Positions 54,590 to 62,877 of a DNA stretch of 64,000 nt are shown piece after piece (within the stretch, counting starts at the first letter, position 1; each line of letters starts with the position of its first letter). The stretch covers positions 1 through 64,000 of the forward strand of contig NZ_SELD02000015.1 in NCBI RefSeq assembly GCF_004923205.2, given 5' to 3'. The notes below the pieces were generated by a model, which saw only the letters and a list, made by a program, of their open reading frames with translations, was not told the DNA's origin and searched no databases. Made by a program: the position numbers and the translations under genes. Origin of the DNA: Paracoccus aeridis. GTDB taxonomy: Bacteria > Pseudomonadota > Alphaproteobacteria > Rhodobacterales > Rhodobacteraceae.

Positions 54590-55264
54590 TCAGCCCGGCC
54601 GTGCGCGTTCCTCGAAGTAGGGGACTAGGTCGCGTGTCCAGTGCCGGGCGTCGGCCTCGACGATGCGGCGCGCCTGCTCGGCGTCGCCCGCGGCCAGCGC
54701 GGTCCAGAAATCCCGCAGCGTGCCGATGATGCGGTCCGTCCGCGCGTCCTCGTCGGGCACGTCGATCAGCGCGGTCACGATGTAGAACTTGCGCCAGAGC
54801 GACAGGACGTGCTCGGCCAGGTAGCGGTTATGGATGCGCGCGGCGATCCGCTGGCGACACTCGAAGACAGAGCGTGAGAAGGCCAGCTTGCCCGCGCGGT
54901 CGATCTGCCCGATCTCGGCCAGGGTCGTCTGGCGCAGGGCGTCGGGCCAGTAGCGGATCACGTCCTCGACCAGGGCCCGTTCGATCCAGACCTTGATCTC
55001 GTAGAGATCGACGATCTCGGTCGCGGTGAAGTCGGCCACGAAGGATCCCAGCCGAGGGCGGCTGACGATCAGCCCCTGGCCTTCCAGTTCGCGCGCGGCC
55101 TCGCGCACGGGGCCGCGGCTGACGCCGAGCCGTTCGGCCAGATGCACCTCGTTCAGGCGCTGTCCGGGCTTCAGGACGCCGGCGACGATCAGGCTGATCA
55201 GTTCCTCGCGCACGCTGTCGGACAGGCTGACAGGGCGCAGCTTCCCGGTCGGGAGGTCGTTCAT
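54590..55264 (-). CDS. GntR-family regulator (FCD domain)
   Basis: Regulator of 224 residues. Seen: N-terminal winged helix (LNEVHLAERLGVSRGPVREA, then LEGQGLIVSRPRLGSFVADF) and an all-helical FCD ligand domain with IHNRYLAEHVLSL. The start at 55264 gives the family N-terminus; another at 55279 adds five residues. It is divergent from ornithine cyclodeaminase across a gap with a perfect 16-bp palindrome, the likely operator. Confidence 0.9.
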   Translation of the reverse strand: MNDLPTGKLRPVSLSDSVREELISLIVAGVLKPGQRLNEVHLAERLGVSRGPVREAARELEGQGLIVSRPRLGSFVADFTATEIVDLYEIKVWIERALVEDVIRYWPDALRQTTLAEIGQIDRAGKLAFSRSVFECRQRIAARIHNRYLAEHVLSLWRKFYIVTALIDVPDEDARTDRIIGTLRDFWTALAAGDAEQARRIVEADARHWTRDLVPYFEERARPG

Positions 55265-55331
55265 CGTGCCTTCCTGCACATCGATGGATCGCCCTATCCA
55301 ACCACATCGCGGACCCGCTTGCCACGCCGGA

Positions 55332-55347
55332 AAACTGTTAACAGTTT
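55332..55347. promoter_or_regulatory. 16-bp perfect palindrome, candidate GntR operator
   Basis: AAACTGTTAACAGTTT is a perfect inverted repeat lying between the divergent gntR and ornithine cyclodeaminase starts, about 70 bases from the former and 100 from the latter. An extra half-site ACAGTAC follows at once. AT-rich symmetric sites of this length in a divergent gap are typical of FCD-GntR operators. Confidence 0.65.
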
Positions 55348-55449
55348 ACAGTACGACGGCTTTGTGATAACCCTTTCGTCATCCGAGGACGTCGCCTTCG
55401 CCGAATCCGGCCCTGACGCCTGCCCTTGCCCGAGATCAGGAGGAGAGAA

Positions 55450-56511
55450 ATGTCACAGCCCGGACCCATGAGCCTCGTCCCATTCGTCAGCGTGGACAAC
55501 ATGATGCGCCTGGTGCTCGCCACCGGCGTCGAGAAGGTGCTGACCGAGCTTGCCACCTATATCGAGGAAGACTTCCGCCGCTGGGAAAGCTTCGACAAGA
55601 CGCCGCGCGTCGCCGCCCATTCCGAGGAAGGCGTGATCGAGCTGATGCCGACGTCGGACGGCAAGGCCTACGGCTTCAAGTACGTGAACGGCCATCCCAA
55701 GAACTTCCGCGACGGCCGCCAGACCGTCACCGCCTTCGGCGTCCTGGCCGAGGTGGACAGCGGCTATCCCGTGCTGCTGAGCGAGATGACGATCCTGACC
55801 GCGCTGCGCACCGCCGCGACCTCGGCCGTGGTGGCGAAATATCTCGCGCCAAAGGGCGCGCGGACCATGGCGATGATCGGCAACGGCGCGCAGTCCGAGT
55901 TCCAGTGCCTCGCCTTCAAGACCATCTGCGGCATCGACACCGTGCGGCTTTACGACATCGACCCGCAGGCGACCGCCAAGGCGGCCCGCAACCTGTCGGG
56001 CAAGGGGCTGACCGTGGTGACCTGCGGCTCGGCGCAGGAGGCCGTGCAGGGCGCCGAGATCATCACCACCTGCACCGCCGACAAGCAGTATGCGACGATC
56101 CTGACCGACAACATGGTCGGCAGCGGCATCCACATCAACGCGATCGGCGGCGACTGCCCCGGCAAGACCGAACTGCACAAGGACATACTGTCGCGGTCCA
56201 CGGTCTTCGTGGAATACCCCGACCAGACCCGGATCGAAGGCGAGATCCAGCAGATGCCCGCCGATTTCCCCGTCACCGAGCTCTGGCGTGTGATGACCGG
56301 GCAGGCCCCCGGCCGCACCGACGAGCGCCAGATCACCCTGTTCGACAGCGTGGGCTTCGCGACCGAGGATTTCAGCGCCCTGCGCTATGTGCGCGACAAG
56401 ATCCGCGGCACCGATCTTTACCAGAATCTCGACATGCTGGCCGACCCCGACGATCCGCGCGACCTGTTTGGGATGTTGGAACGCATGTCGGCGGAAGTGC
56501 GGGCCGCCTGA
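55450..56511 (+). CDS. ocd: Ornithine cyclodeaminase
   Basis: Converts L-ornithine to L-proline and ammonia with tightly bound NAD. Seen: ARVAAHSEEGVIELMP-like VAAHSEEGVIELMP, FKYVNGHPKNF, LRTAATSAVVAKYLA, the NAD loop MIGNGAQSEFQ, and the catalytic Asp in IGGDCPGKTELHKD. EGEIQQMPADFPVTELW and DSVGFATEDFSALRYV follow, closely resembling Pseudomonas OCD. Length is 353 residues. AGGAGGAGAGAA precedes the ATG at 55450. The proline formed can be used by PutA encoded 6 kb upstream. Confidence 0.93.
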   Translation: MSQPGPMSLVPFVSVDNMMRLVLATGVEKVLTELATYIEEDFRRWESFDKTPRVAAHSEEGVIELMPTSDGKAYGFKYVNGHPKNFRDGRQTVTAFGVLAEVDSGYPVLLSEMTILTALRTAATSAVVAKYLAPKGARTMAMIGNGAQSEFQCLAFKTICGIDTVRLYDIDPQATAKAARNLSGKGLTVVTCGSAQEAVQGAEIITTCTADKQYATILTDNMVGSGIHINAIGGDCPGKTELHKDILSRSTVFVEYPDQTRIEGEIQQMPADFPVTELWRVMTGQAPGRTDERQITLFDSVGFATEDFSALRYVRDKIRGTDLYQNLDMLADPDDPRDLFGMLERMSAEVRAA

Positions 56512-56542
56512 GCGGCCGGGGAAAAAGGGGAAAGGGGACTGG

Positions 56543-57688
56543 ATGCTGACGAACAGCGAGATCACCGACCTGACCGACTTCCGCCGCCTTCTGCACCGGC
56601 ACCCCGAGGTGTCCGGGCAGGAGCGCGAGACCGCCGCCCGTGTGGCCGAGAAACTGCGCCGGATCGGCGCCCACCGGGTCGTGACCGACCTCGGCGGCCA
56701 CGGCGTCGCAGCCATCTTCGAGGGGGCCGAGCCGGGGCCCACGGTGATGCTGCGGGCCGAACTGGACGCGCTGCCGATCGAGGAGACGGGCGAGGTGGAC
56801 CACGCCTCGACCATTCCCGGCCGGGCGCACATGTGCGGCCATGACGGGCACAGCGCCGCGCTTCTGGGCTGCGCCTGCGCTTTCGCCCGCCAGCCGCCCC
56901 AGCGCGGCCGCGTGGTGCTGATGTTCCAGCCCGCGGAAGAGGACGGCTCGGGCGCCGCGGCGGTGATCGCCGATCCCCGCTTTGCCGACCTGCGCCCCGA
57001 CGTGGCGTTTTCCTGGCACAACATGCCCGGCATCCCGCTGGGGCACGCCCGCCTGCGCGAAGGGCCGATGTTCTGCGCTTCGGTCGGGCTGCGGCTGGTG
57101 CTGAAGGGCCGGACGGCCCACGCATCCCAGCCGGAAACCGGGATCTCGCCCGCGCAGACGCTTGCCGACCTGATCCGCGACCTCGCGGCGCTGGGGCCGG
57201 GCGGCGCGATGGACGAGGAGTTCGCCCTTGTCACCATCACCTACGCCCGCCTGGGCGAGCCCAGCTACGGCATCGCTGCCGGCCGGGCCGAGCTGCAGGC
57301 CACCCTGCGCGCGCTGATGCCCGAACGGATGGAGCGGCTGCGCACCGATGCCGAGGCGCTGGCCCGCCGCGCCGCCGCGGCAGGGCGGCTGCGGCTGGAG
57401 GTCGAATGGCACGACGACTTCGCCGCCAGTGCGAACGACCCCGAGCCCACCGCGATCATGCGCCGCGTCCTCGACGCCCGGAACGTCGCCTTCGAGGAGA
57501 TGGCCGAGCCCTATCGCGGGTCCGAGGATTTCGGCCGCTTCGGCGAAACCGCGCAAACGGCGATGATCCTGCTGGGCGCGGGGATGGACGTCTCCGCCCT
57601 GCACAATCCCGACTACGACTTTCCCGACGACCTGATCCCGATCGGCGCCGGAATCCTGACCGACGCCGCGCGCGAGATCCTTGGGTGA
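56543..57688 (+). CDS. M20-family amidohydrolase (cytoplasmic)
   Basis: Metallo-amidohydrolase of the hippurate hydrolase/IAA-amino-acid hydrolase group, 381 residues. Seen: LHRHPEVSGQERETAARVAE, metal ligands in HMCGHDGHSAALLG and FQPAEEDGSGA, SWHNMPGIPLG, and PYRGSEDFGRFGE near the end. No signal peptide. It probably releases amino acids from N-acyl derivatives. It lies 31 bases after ocd and overlaps or abuts the transporter gene downstream, so it is part of the ocd operon. Confidence 0.88.
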   Translation: MLTNSEITDLTDFRRLLHRHPEVSGQERETAARVAEKLRRIGAHRVVTDLGGHGVAAIFEGAEPGPTVMLRAELDALPIEETGEVDHASTIPGRAHMCGHDGHSAALLGCACAFARQPPQRGRVVLMFQPAEEDGSGAAAVIADPRFADLRPDVAFSWHNMPGIPLGHARLREGPMFCASVGLRLVLKGRTAHASQPETGISPAQTLADLIRDLAALGPGGAMDEEFALVTITYARLGEPSYGIAAGRAELQATLRALMPERMERLRTDAEALARRAAAAGRLRLEVEWHDDFAASANDPEPTAIMRRVLDARNVAFEEMAEPYRGSEDFGRFGETAQTAMILLGAGMDVSALHNPDYDFPDDLIPIGAGILTDAAREILG

Positions 57689-57734
57689 GCGGGCGATCCT
57701 TCAAGCCTTTTCATGCCATCGGGGAGGATGGTTC

Positions 57735-59096
57735 GTGCAGACAGTGACTTCGCCACGGATGTGGCGCGACATGGTGATCGTGGGCTTTGCCATGTTCGCC
57801 GTCTTCTTCGGGGCCGGGAACCTGATCTTCCCGCCGCACGTGGGCTTCCAGACCGGGGACGCCTGGCTTCCGGGGCTGATGGGCCTGCTTCTGACGGGGA
57901 TGCTGCTGCCGACCATCGGCGTCGTCGCCGTGGGTCTTGGCGGCGGCACGTTCCAGCGGCTGACGCAGCCAGTCGCGCCGTGGTTCGGCACGGTGATGAC
58001 GATCGTCACGATGATCACGGTCGCCTGGCTCATCACCATTCCCCGCACCGCCGCCGTCGCCTATGAAACCGGCATGGCGACGCTGGTGCCGGGCGCCGCG
58101 AACGGGATCGGCAAGACGCTGTTCCTAGTCCTCTACTTCGTCATCTCGCTGTTCTTCGCCATCGACCGCAGCAGCGTCATCGACAAGATCGGCAAGTACC
58201 TGACCCCCGCGCTTCTGATCCTGCTGACGGGGATCGTGATCTGGGCCTTCGTCGATCCGGTGGGCCAGCCCGTTCCGTCGCGGCAGGACAGCCCCTTCGC
58301 CTTCGGCTTCGTCACCGGCTACCAGACCGGCGACGTGCTGACGGGCCTGCTGTTCGGGGTGCTGTTCATCGAGGCGATCAAGGCCAAGCACTACGCCGCC
58401 GACCAGGTCTTCGTGCCGATGATCATCGGCGCCGCCGCGATCACCTTCGCGGGGCTGTTCGTGGTCTATGGCGGGCTGGAATACCTGGGCGCCACCGGCA
58501 GCGGCCTGTTCACCGACGACATCGGCCAGGCCGAGCTGCTGACGGCGCTCGTGTCGACGCTTGCCGGCAACTTCGGCGCCAAGGCGCTGGCGGTCGCGGT
58601 GATCCTCGCCTGCCTGACGACCGCCGTGGGCGCGACGGCCGTGATGGCGACCTACATGGCCCAGTGGACCGGCAACCGCATCAGCTATCGCGCCGGCGCC
58701 ATCCTCACCACGCTCGTTGCGCTGGGGCAGGCCTTCGGCGGGGTGGACTACATCATCGGCATGGCGGGCCCGATCTTCATGCTGATCTATCCCGTGTCGA
58801 TCTGCATCGCGATCCTGGGCCTGTTCTCGCGCCTCTTCACCAACGACGGCATCTGGAAGGGCATGGCGGTCGCGACGGTGCTGATCGGCATCTACGATTC
58901 GCTGGCGCTGACCGGGTCCATGCTGGGCTTCACCCTGCCGCAATGGCTGCAGGCCGCCTATGGCGCGATCCCGCTGGCGGAACAGGGCTTCGCATGGGTC
59001 GTCCCGGCCATCGTCGGCGCGCTGATCGGCGGCGCAATCTGGTCCGCGACAGGGCGCCAAAGCGTCGGGAACCAGCCGGAAGCAGCCCACGGCTGA
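57735..59096 (+). CDS. BrnQ-type branched-chain amino-acid carrier
   Basis: Sodium-coupled membrane carrier of the LIVCS family. Seen: FAVFFGAGNLIFPPHVGFQT near the N-terminus (family hallmark) and about twelve hydrophobic segments over 453 residues. The GTG at 57735, preceded by GGGGAGGATG, gives a conventional N-terminus; an earlier in-frame start at 57681 overlaps the amidohydrolase. Substrate could be leucine/isoleucine/valine or another amino acid used by this locus. Confidence 0.85.
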   Translation: MQTVTSPRMWRDMVIVGFAMFAVFFGAGNLIFPPHVGFQTGDAWLPGLMGLLLTGMLLPTIGVVAVGLGGGTFQRLTQPVAPWFGTVMTIVTMITVAWLITIPRTAAVAYETGMATLVPGAANGIGKTLFLVLYFVISLFFAIDRSSVIDKIGKYLTPALLILLTGIVIWAFVDPVGQPVPSRQDSPFAFGFVTGYQTGDVLTGLLFGVLFIEAIKAKHYAADQVFVPMIIGAAAITFAGLFVVYGGLEYLGATGSGLFTDDIGQAELLTALVSTLAGNFGAKALAVAVILACLTTAVGATAVMATYMAQWTGNRISYRAGAILTTLVALGQAFGGVDYIIGMAGPIFMLIYPVSICIAILGLFSRLFTNDGIWKGMAVATVLIGIYDSLALTGSMLGFTLPQWLQAAYGAIPLAEQGFAWVVPAIVGALIGGAIWSATGRQSVGNQPEAAHG

Positions 59097-59140
59097 GCAC
59101 CGCAAAGCCAGAATCCTTTTGACGAGACAAGGACGGGACA

Positions 59141-60547
59141 ATGAACAGTCTTCTACGCGCACTTGCGGTATCGACGGCGCTCGCGGCGCTTCCGATTTCG
59201 GTCCATGCCCAGGACACCGCGCAGCCTGAATCGGCGCAGCCCCCGCAGGCTGCCACCCCGCAGGCTGCCACCCCGCAGGCTGCCACCCCGACCGCATGGG
59301 TCGAGGCGGCGGCGGCCGAGGCGGAGCAGGAGCTGATCGAGTTCCGGCGCCACATCCACCAGCATCCCGAGCTCGGCAACCAGGAGGAGGACACCGCCGC
59401 CTATGTCGCCGACCACCTGCGCAAGCTGGGGTTCGAGGTTCACACGGGCATCGCCGGCACGGGCGTCGTGGGGATCCTCAAGGGCGAACTGGACGGCCCG
59501 ACGGTCGCCTTGCGCGCCGACATGGACGCGCTTCCTGTCAAGGAAGCGACCGGCCTTCCCTTCGCCAGCACCCAGACGGGCGTCTTTCACGGCGACGAGG
59601 TTCCGGTCTCGCACGCCTGCGGGCATGACGCCCATACGGCGATGCTGATGTCGGCGGCGACCGTCATGGCGGGGCACCGCGACAAGATCCCCGGAACGGT
59701 CGTGTTCATCTTCCAGCCCGCGGAAGAGGGTGCCGCCGACGTCGATCCGTTCCAGCCGGACGCGCCGTCCTGGGGCGCGCGGAAGATGGTCGAGGAGGGC
59801 GTGCTCGAACGCTTCGGGGTCGAGGCGATCTTCGGCGTCCACGTCATGGCCAACGCGCACACGGGGCAGATCGAATACAAGCCCGGCGCCGCGCTCAACA
59901 GCGCCGACGGCTTCCGGGTCAGGGTGGAAGGACGCCAGGCGCACGGCTCCATGCCGTGGAACGGGGCGGATGCGGTGGTCGCCGGCGCGCATATCATCAC
60001 CGGGATGCAGACCATCGTCAGCCGCCAGGTCAACCTGCTGCAAGGCATGGGCGTCGTCACCGCGGGCAGCGTGCACGCCGGCACGGCCGGCAACATCGTC
60101 CCGGGCGAACTGACCATGGAAGGGACGCTTCGCTCGAACGCGCCCGAGATCCGGGACACGATCCTGGAGGCGCTTCCCGTCATGGTCGAGAACACCGCCG
60201 CCGCGCACAAGGTCACCGCCGAGGTGAACATCGCCGAAGCGATGCCGGTCACCATGAACGACGCGGCGCTGACCGAGGCAATGGTTCCGGCCCTGCAGCG
60301 GGCGTCGTACGGCAAGGCCCGCGAGATCCCCGTGAACCAGCCGGCGTCCGAGGACTTCGCCTTCTTCGCCGAGAAGGTGCCGGGACTGTACGTGTTTCTG
60401 GGCGTCACGCCGGAGGATCAGGAGCTGAGCGAAGCCGCGTCCAACCACCATCCTGCCTTCATGGTGGACGAGACGGCGCTGATCACCGGCGTCCGCTCGC
60501 ATGTCGAGTTCGTGCTGGGATACGCCGGCTGGAAGGACGAACAGTAA
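59141..60547 (+). CDS. Exported M20-family amidohydrolase
   Basis: Second amidohydrolase of the locus, 468 residues, with a signal peptide (ALAVSTALAALPISVHA). Seen: a Pro/Ala/Gln linker with three PQAAT repeats, then FRRHIHQHPELGNQEEDTAA, metal ligands in SHACGHDAHTAML and FQPAEEGAADV, FGVHVMANAHTGQIEYKP, and PASEDFAFFAEKVPG. Probably hydrolyses N-acyl amino acids in the periplasm, complementing the cytoplasmic enzyme at 56543-57688. It follows the BrnQ-like gene by 44 bases on the same strand. Confidence 0.9.
   Translation: MNSLLRALAVSTALAALPISVHAQDTAQPESAQPPQAATPQAATPQAATPTAWVEAAAAEAEQELIEFRRHIHQHPELGNQEEDTAAYVADHLRKLGFEVHTGIAGTGVVGILKGELDGPTVALRADMDALPVKEATGLPFASTQTGVFHGDEVPVSHACGHDAHTAMLMSAATVMAGHRDKIPGTVVFIFQPAEEGAADVDPFQPDAPSWGARKMVEEGVLERFGVEAIFGVHVMANAHTGQIEYKPGAALNSADGFRVRVEGRQAHGSMPWNGADAVVAGAHIITGMQTIVSRQVNLLQGMGVVTAGSVHAGTAGNIVPGELTMEGTLRSNAPEIRDTILEALPVMVENTAAAHKVTAEVNIAEAMPVTMNDAALTEAMVPALQRASYGKAREIPVNQPASEDFAFFAEKVPGLYVFLGVTPEDQELSEAASNHHPAFMVDETALITGVRSHVEFVLGYAGWKDEQ
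59246..59290 (+). repeat. Three exact 15-base tandem repeats in the M20 linker
   Basis: CAGGCTGCCACCCCG is repeated three times without change, encoding QAATP units in the linker between the signal peptide and the catalytic domain. In-frame units can expand or contract by slippage without breaking the gene. Confidence 0.9.
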
Positions 60548-60618
60548 GGCGCGCCAGCAGCGGCAGGTCTGGCGTCACCGGACCTGCCAGCGTGGCGATC
60601 CCTTGCGCCGGGCCGGCC

Positions 60619-60713
60619 CACAGGCCGGCCCGTTTCCGTATCGGCGGGCGGCCCACACGCCGGCCCGTTTTCGCATCACGGGGCCGCCACACGCCGGCCC
60701 GCCTTTGGATCAG
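60619..60713. repeat. Three imperfect ~34-base tandem repeats
   Basis: Units begin near 60619, 60654 and 60688, each opening with CACACGCCGGCCCG (first unit CACAGGCCGGCCCG) and continuing with a less conserved half ending in a GATC-like or TATC/CATC step. They lie in the 160-base gap between the convergent M20 and PepSY genes. Possible role as bidirectional terminator or mRNA-end element; each unit contains the self-complementary GCCGGC. Confidence 0.7.
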
Positions 60714-61003
60714 GGCGCTTTCCGGGACAGGTCGCGGCCGTCTTCCTCGCGCGCGATGACGGCGAAGGACTGGTCAAGCACGACATCGTACTTCAGGCCG
60801 TCGCCCGAAACGGCATCGTCCACTTCCCACACGCCGTCGTCCAACTCGATCTCTTCCCAGGCCGTGAAGCCCTCGGCGCGCAAGGCGGCCTCGATCTTCC
60901 CCAGCTCCTCGGCGGTGGGGTCGCGGTCGTCGGCCAGCGCGGGCGACAGGGGCGCGACGGCAAGAAGGATGGCGGACAGAAGCCCGAACATTCTGGAAGA
61001 CAT
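60710..61003 (-). CDS. Small periplasmic PepSY-like protein, 97 aa
   Basis: Exported protein with a signal peptide (GLLSAILLAVAPLSPALA), then EELGKIEAALRAEGFTAWEE and a PepSY-like strand VWEVDDAVSGDGLKYDVVLD. Such proteins may inhibit proteases or bind metals; function here is unknown. GGAGAAAGCC precedes the ATG at 61003. Transcribed alone and convergent with the M20 gene. Confidence 0.8.
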   Translation of the reverse strand: MSSRMFGLLSAILLAVAPLSPALADDRDPTAEELGKIEAALRAEGFTAWEEIELDDGVWEVDDAVSGDGLKYDVVLDQSFAVIAREEDGRDLSRKAP

Positions 61004-61304
61004 GGCTTTCTCCGTTATCGAGGGCGGCGAGGCGGGATGATCCCGCCCGCCTGTCGGGTCCAACGTGCGAGGCCCTGCGGCGTTCCTGAAAGGAAGGTTC
61101 GTGCCAGTCGGGTTCGCACGGCCTGACGCGCTGGGCGGCCGGGCGCTACGTGGCGAAGCGGGTGCGAAGGCAAGGGCGGCCGTCCTTCCCCGCAAGTCCC
61201 GGCAGGCGCGGGCCAGTGCGGTTCGATTCCCGGCGCGGACATTCAGGTTGCAAACTGGTCACCTCTGGCCAGCCCTCCCGACACGGGCAATGCGGCCATC
61301 GCCG
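61004..61304. other. Intergenic, hairpin only
   Basis: About 300 bases with no gene recognised. GGCGGGA (61031-61037) and TCCCGCC (61041-61047) make a 7-bp hairpin just upstream of the PepSY start. A GGTTCGATTCC string near 61216 looks like a tRNA T-loop, but no tRNA can be folded around it. Confidence 0.5.
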
Positions 61305-62036
61305 TCAGACAGCGCGCCGCAGTTCGATCGCGGCGTCCAGGTCGAAGCCTGCCACCTCGTAGCCGCGGCGGAAATCCGCGATGTGCCGCCGCATCCACTC
61401 TGCCGCGCCCGCGGCATCGCGCGCGGCGATCGCATCGGCGATCGCGCGGTGCGCGTCCAGAAGGCGGTGGCGTGCGGCGGGGACCGCCCGGTAGAGGTCG
61501 CGCGTGGCCGAGAACAGCAGCAGCCCCATCGGCGCGGTCGCGAGTTCCAGCGCGCTGTTCGCGGCCGCGTGGCCGATCAGCGCGTGGAAGGCGATGTCGT
61601 GGCGGATGACGGCCTCGTCGTCGTCCAGCACGGGGGCCAGCGCCTCGACGCTCGCCCGCAGGGCGGCGGCCTGATCGTCGCTCGCCCGCTCGGCGGCGAG
61701 GGCGGCGGCGAAATGCTCCAGCTGCATCTGCACGTCCCAGAGGTCGCGAAAGCTGGCGCCGCGCAGGCCAAGGGCGCGGGCGTTGGTCAGGGCCACGCGC
61801 TCGGGGTCGGGCGCCGTCACCTGCAGCCGCTTGGCCGCCACCCGCCGCACGAGCCCGTTGCCTTCCAGCGCGCGCAGCCCCTCGCGCAGGGTCGAGCGGT
61901 TCACGCCAAGCGCCTCGGCCAGTTCGGCCTCGATCGGAAGAAGCTCGCCGATCTTCAGCCGCCCGCCGACGATCTCGGCCTCGAGGATGCTGGCAACCTG
62001 CTGGTAGCTGTTCGTCTTCGCGGCCCGTGGCAGCAT
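61305..62036 (-). CDS. FadR-type GntR regulator (FCD domain)
   Basis: Regulator of 243 residues. Seen: winged helix IGELLPIEAELAEALGVNRS then STLREGLRALEGNGLVRRV, and an FCD domain with VIRHDIAFHALIGHAAANSA, HRLLDAHRAIADAI and AAEWMRRHI. The start at 62036 is used; 62069 is an alternative lying right beside the operator. Divergent from the SDR-acyl-CoA-dehydrogenase operon, which it probably represses. Confidence 0.88.
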   Translation of the reverse strand: MLPRAAKTNSYQQVASILEAEIVGGRLKIGELLPIEAELAEALGVNRSTLREGLRALEGNGLVRRVAAKRLQVTAPDPERVALTNARALGLRGASFRDLWDVQMQLEHFAAALAAERASDDQAAALRASVEALAPVLDDDEAVIRHDIAFHALIGHAAANSALELATAPMGLLLFSATRDLYRAVPAARHRLLDAHRAIADAIAARDAAGAAEWMRRHIADFRRGYEVAGFDLDAAIELRRAV

Positions 62037-62069
62037 GTGGTTCTCACGGCCTGTCTTCGTAGTTGTCAT

Positions 62070-62082
62070 ATTGTCCGACAAT
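62070..62082. promoter_or_regulatory. Candidate GntR/FadR operator
   Basis: ATTGTCCGACAAT is a perfect 6-bp inverted repeat around one base, in the gap between divergent gntR and SDR genes. The TTGTCNGACAA core matches operators of FCD-type GntR regulators. Another half-site, AGTTGTCAT, lies just to the left. Confidence 0.7.
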
Positions 62083-62121
62083 GTTAACATGCCGGCGGAT
62101 CGGCGAGTCAAGGGAAACGGC

Positions 62122-62868
62122 ATGGAACTGCAGGTCACGGGAAAGACGGCGCTCGTCACCGGCGCGTCGGGCGGCTTGGGGGCGCATTTCGCGGGCGTGC
62201 TGGCGCGGGCCGGCGCCGCCGTCACGCTGGGCGCGCGCCGCGCCGACCGGCTGGATGACGTCGTGGCGGGGCTCCAGGCCGCCGGGCACAGGGCGGACGC
62301 GGTCAGCCTCGACGTGACCGACGAGGCCAGCGTCGCCGCCGTGTTGTCGCAGCGCCGCTTCGACATCGTCGTGAACAACGCCGGGATCAGCGGCTCCGGC
62401 ATGGCGATCGACATGCCTGCGGACGAATGGGACCGGGTGCTTGCCACCAACCTGCGCGGCAGCTTCCTCGTGGCGCAGGGGGCGGCGCGCGCCATGCGGG
62501 ACGCGGGAAGCGGCGGCAGCATCGTCAACATCGCCTCCATCCTCGGGCTGCGCGTCGCGGGCGGGGTCGTCGCCTACACCGCCTCGAAGGCCGCCGTGGT
62601 GCAGATGACGAAGGCGCTCGCCCTTGAATGGGCGCGCTTCGGGATCCGCGTGAACGCGCTCTGCCCGGGCTATGTCGAAACCCCGATCAACGCCGGGTTC
62701 TTCGCTTCGACGGCGGGCCAGGCGTTGATTTCGCGGATCCCGCAGCGCCGACTGGGGCAGGAGGCGGAACTGGACGGGCCGCTGCTGCTGCTGGCGTCGG
62801 ACGCGGGCAGTTACATCACCGGCGCCACCCTTGCGGTGGATGGCGGGCATCTGGTCTCAACGCTCTGA
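62122..62868 (+). CDS. Short-chain dehydrogenase/reductase
   Basis: NAD(P)-dependent oxidoreductase of 248 residues. Seen: cofactor loop VTGASGGLGAHFA, NNAGISG, catalytic Ser/Tyr/Lys in IASILG and AYTASKAAV, and a C-terminal GATLAVDGGHL. AAGGGAAACGGC precedes the ATG at 62122. It probably acts on a 3-hydroxyacyl or hydroxy-acid substrate, given the acyl-CoA dehydrogenase 9 bases downstream; substrate unknown. Confidence 0.9.
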   Translation: MELQVTGKTALVTGASGGLGAHFAGVLARAGAAVTLGARRADRLDDVVAGLQAAGHRADAVSLDVTDEASVAAVLSQRRFDIVVNNAGISGSGMAIDMPADEWDRVLATNLRGSFLVAQGAARAMRDAGSGGSIVNIASILGLRVAGGVVAYTASKAAVVQMTKALALEWARFGIRVNALCPGYVETPINAGFFASTAGQALISRIPQRRLGQEAELDGPLLLLASDAGSYITGATLAVDGGHLVSTL

Positions 62869-62877
62869 AGGTGCAGC

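Noticed and set aside
60619-60713. Short CRISPR array
   Set aside because: Units are contiguous and degenerate with no unique spacers, and no cas genes are near.
61210-61235. tRNA T-loop-like GGTTCGATTCC
   Set aside because: Flanking bases cannot form the T-stem, acceptor stem or anticodon arm of a tRNA.
61305-62540. 411-codon version of the second GntR regulator
   Set aside because: The extra N-terminal part lies antisense in the SDR gene and across the operator; the family start is at 62036.
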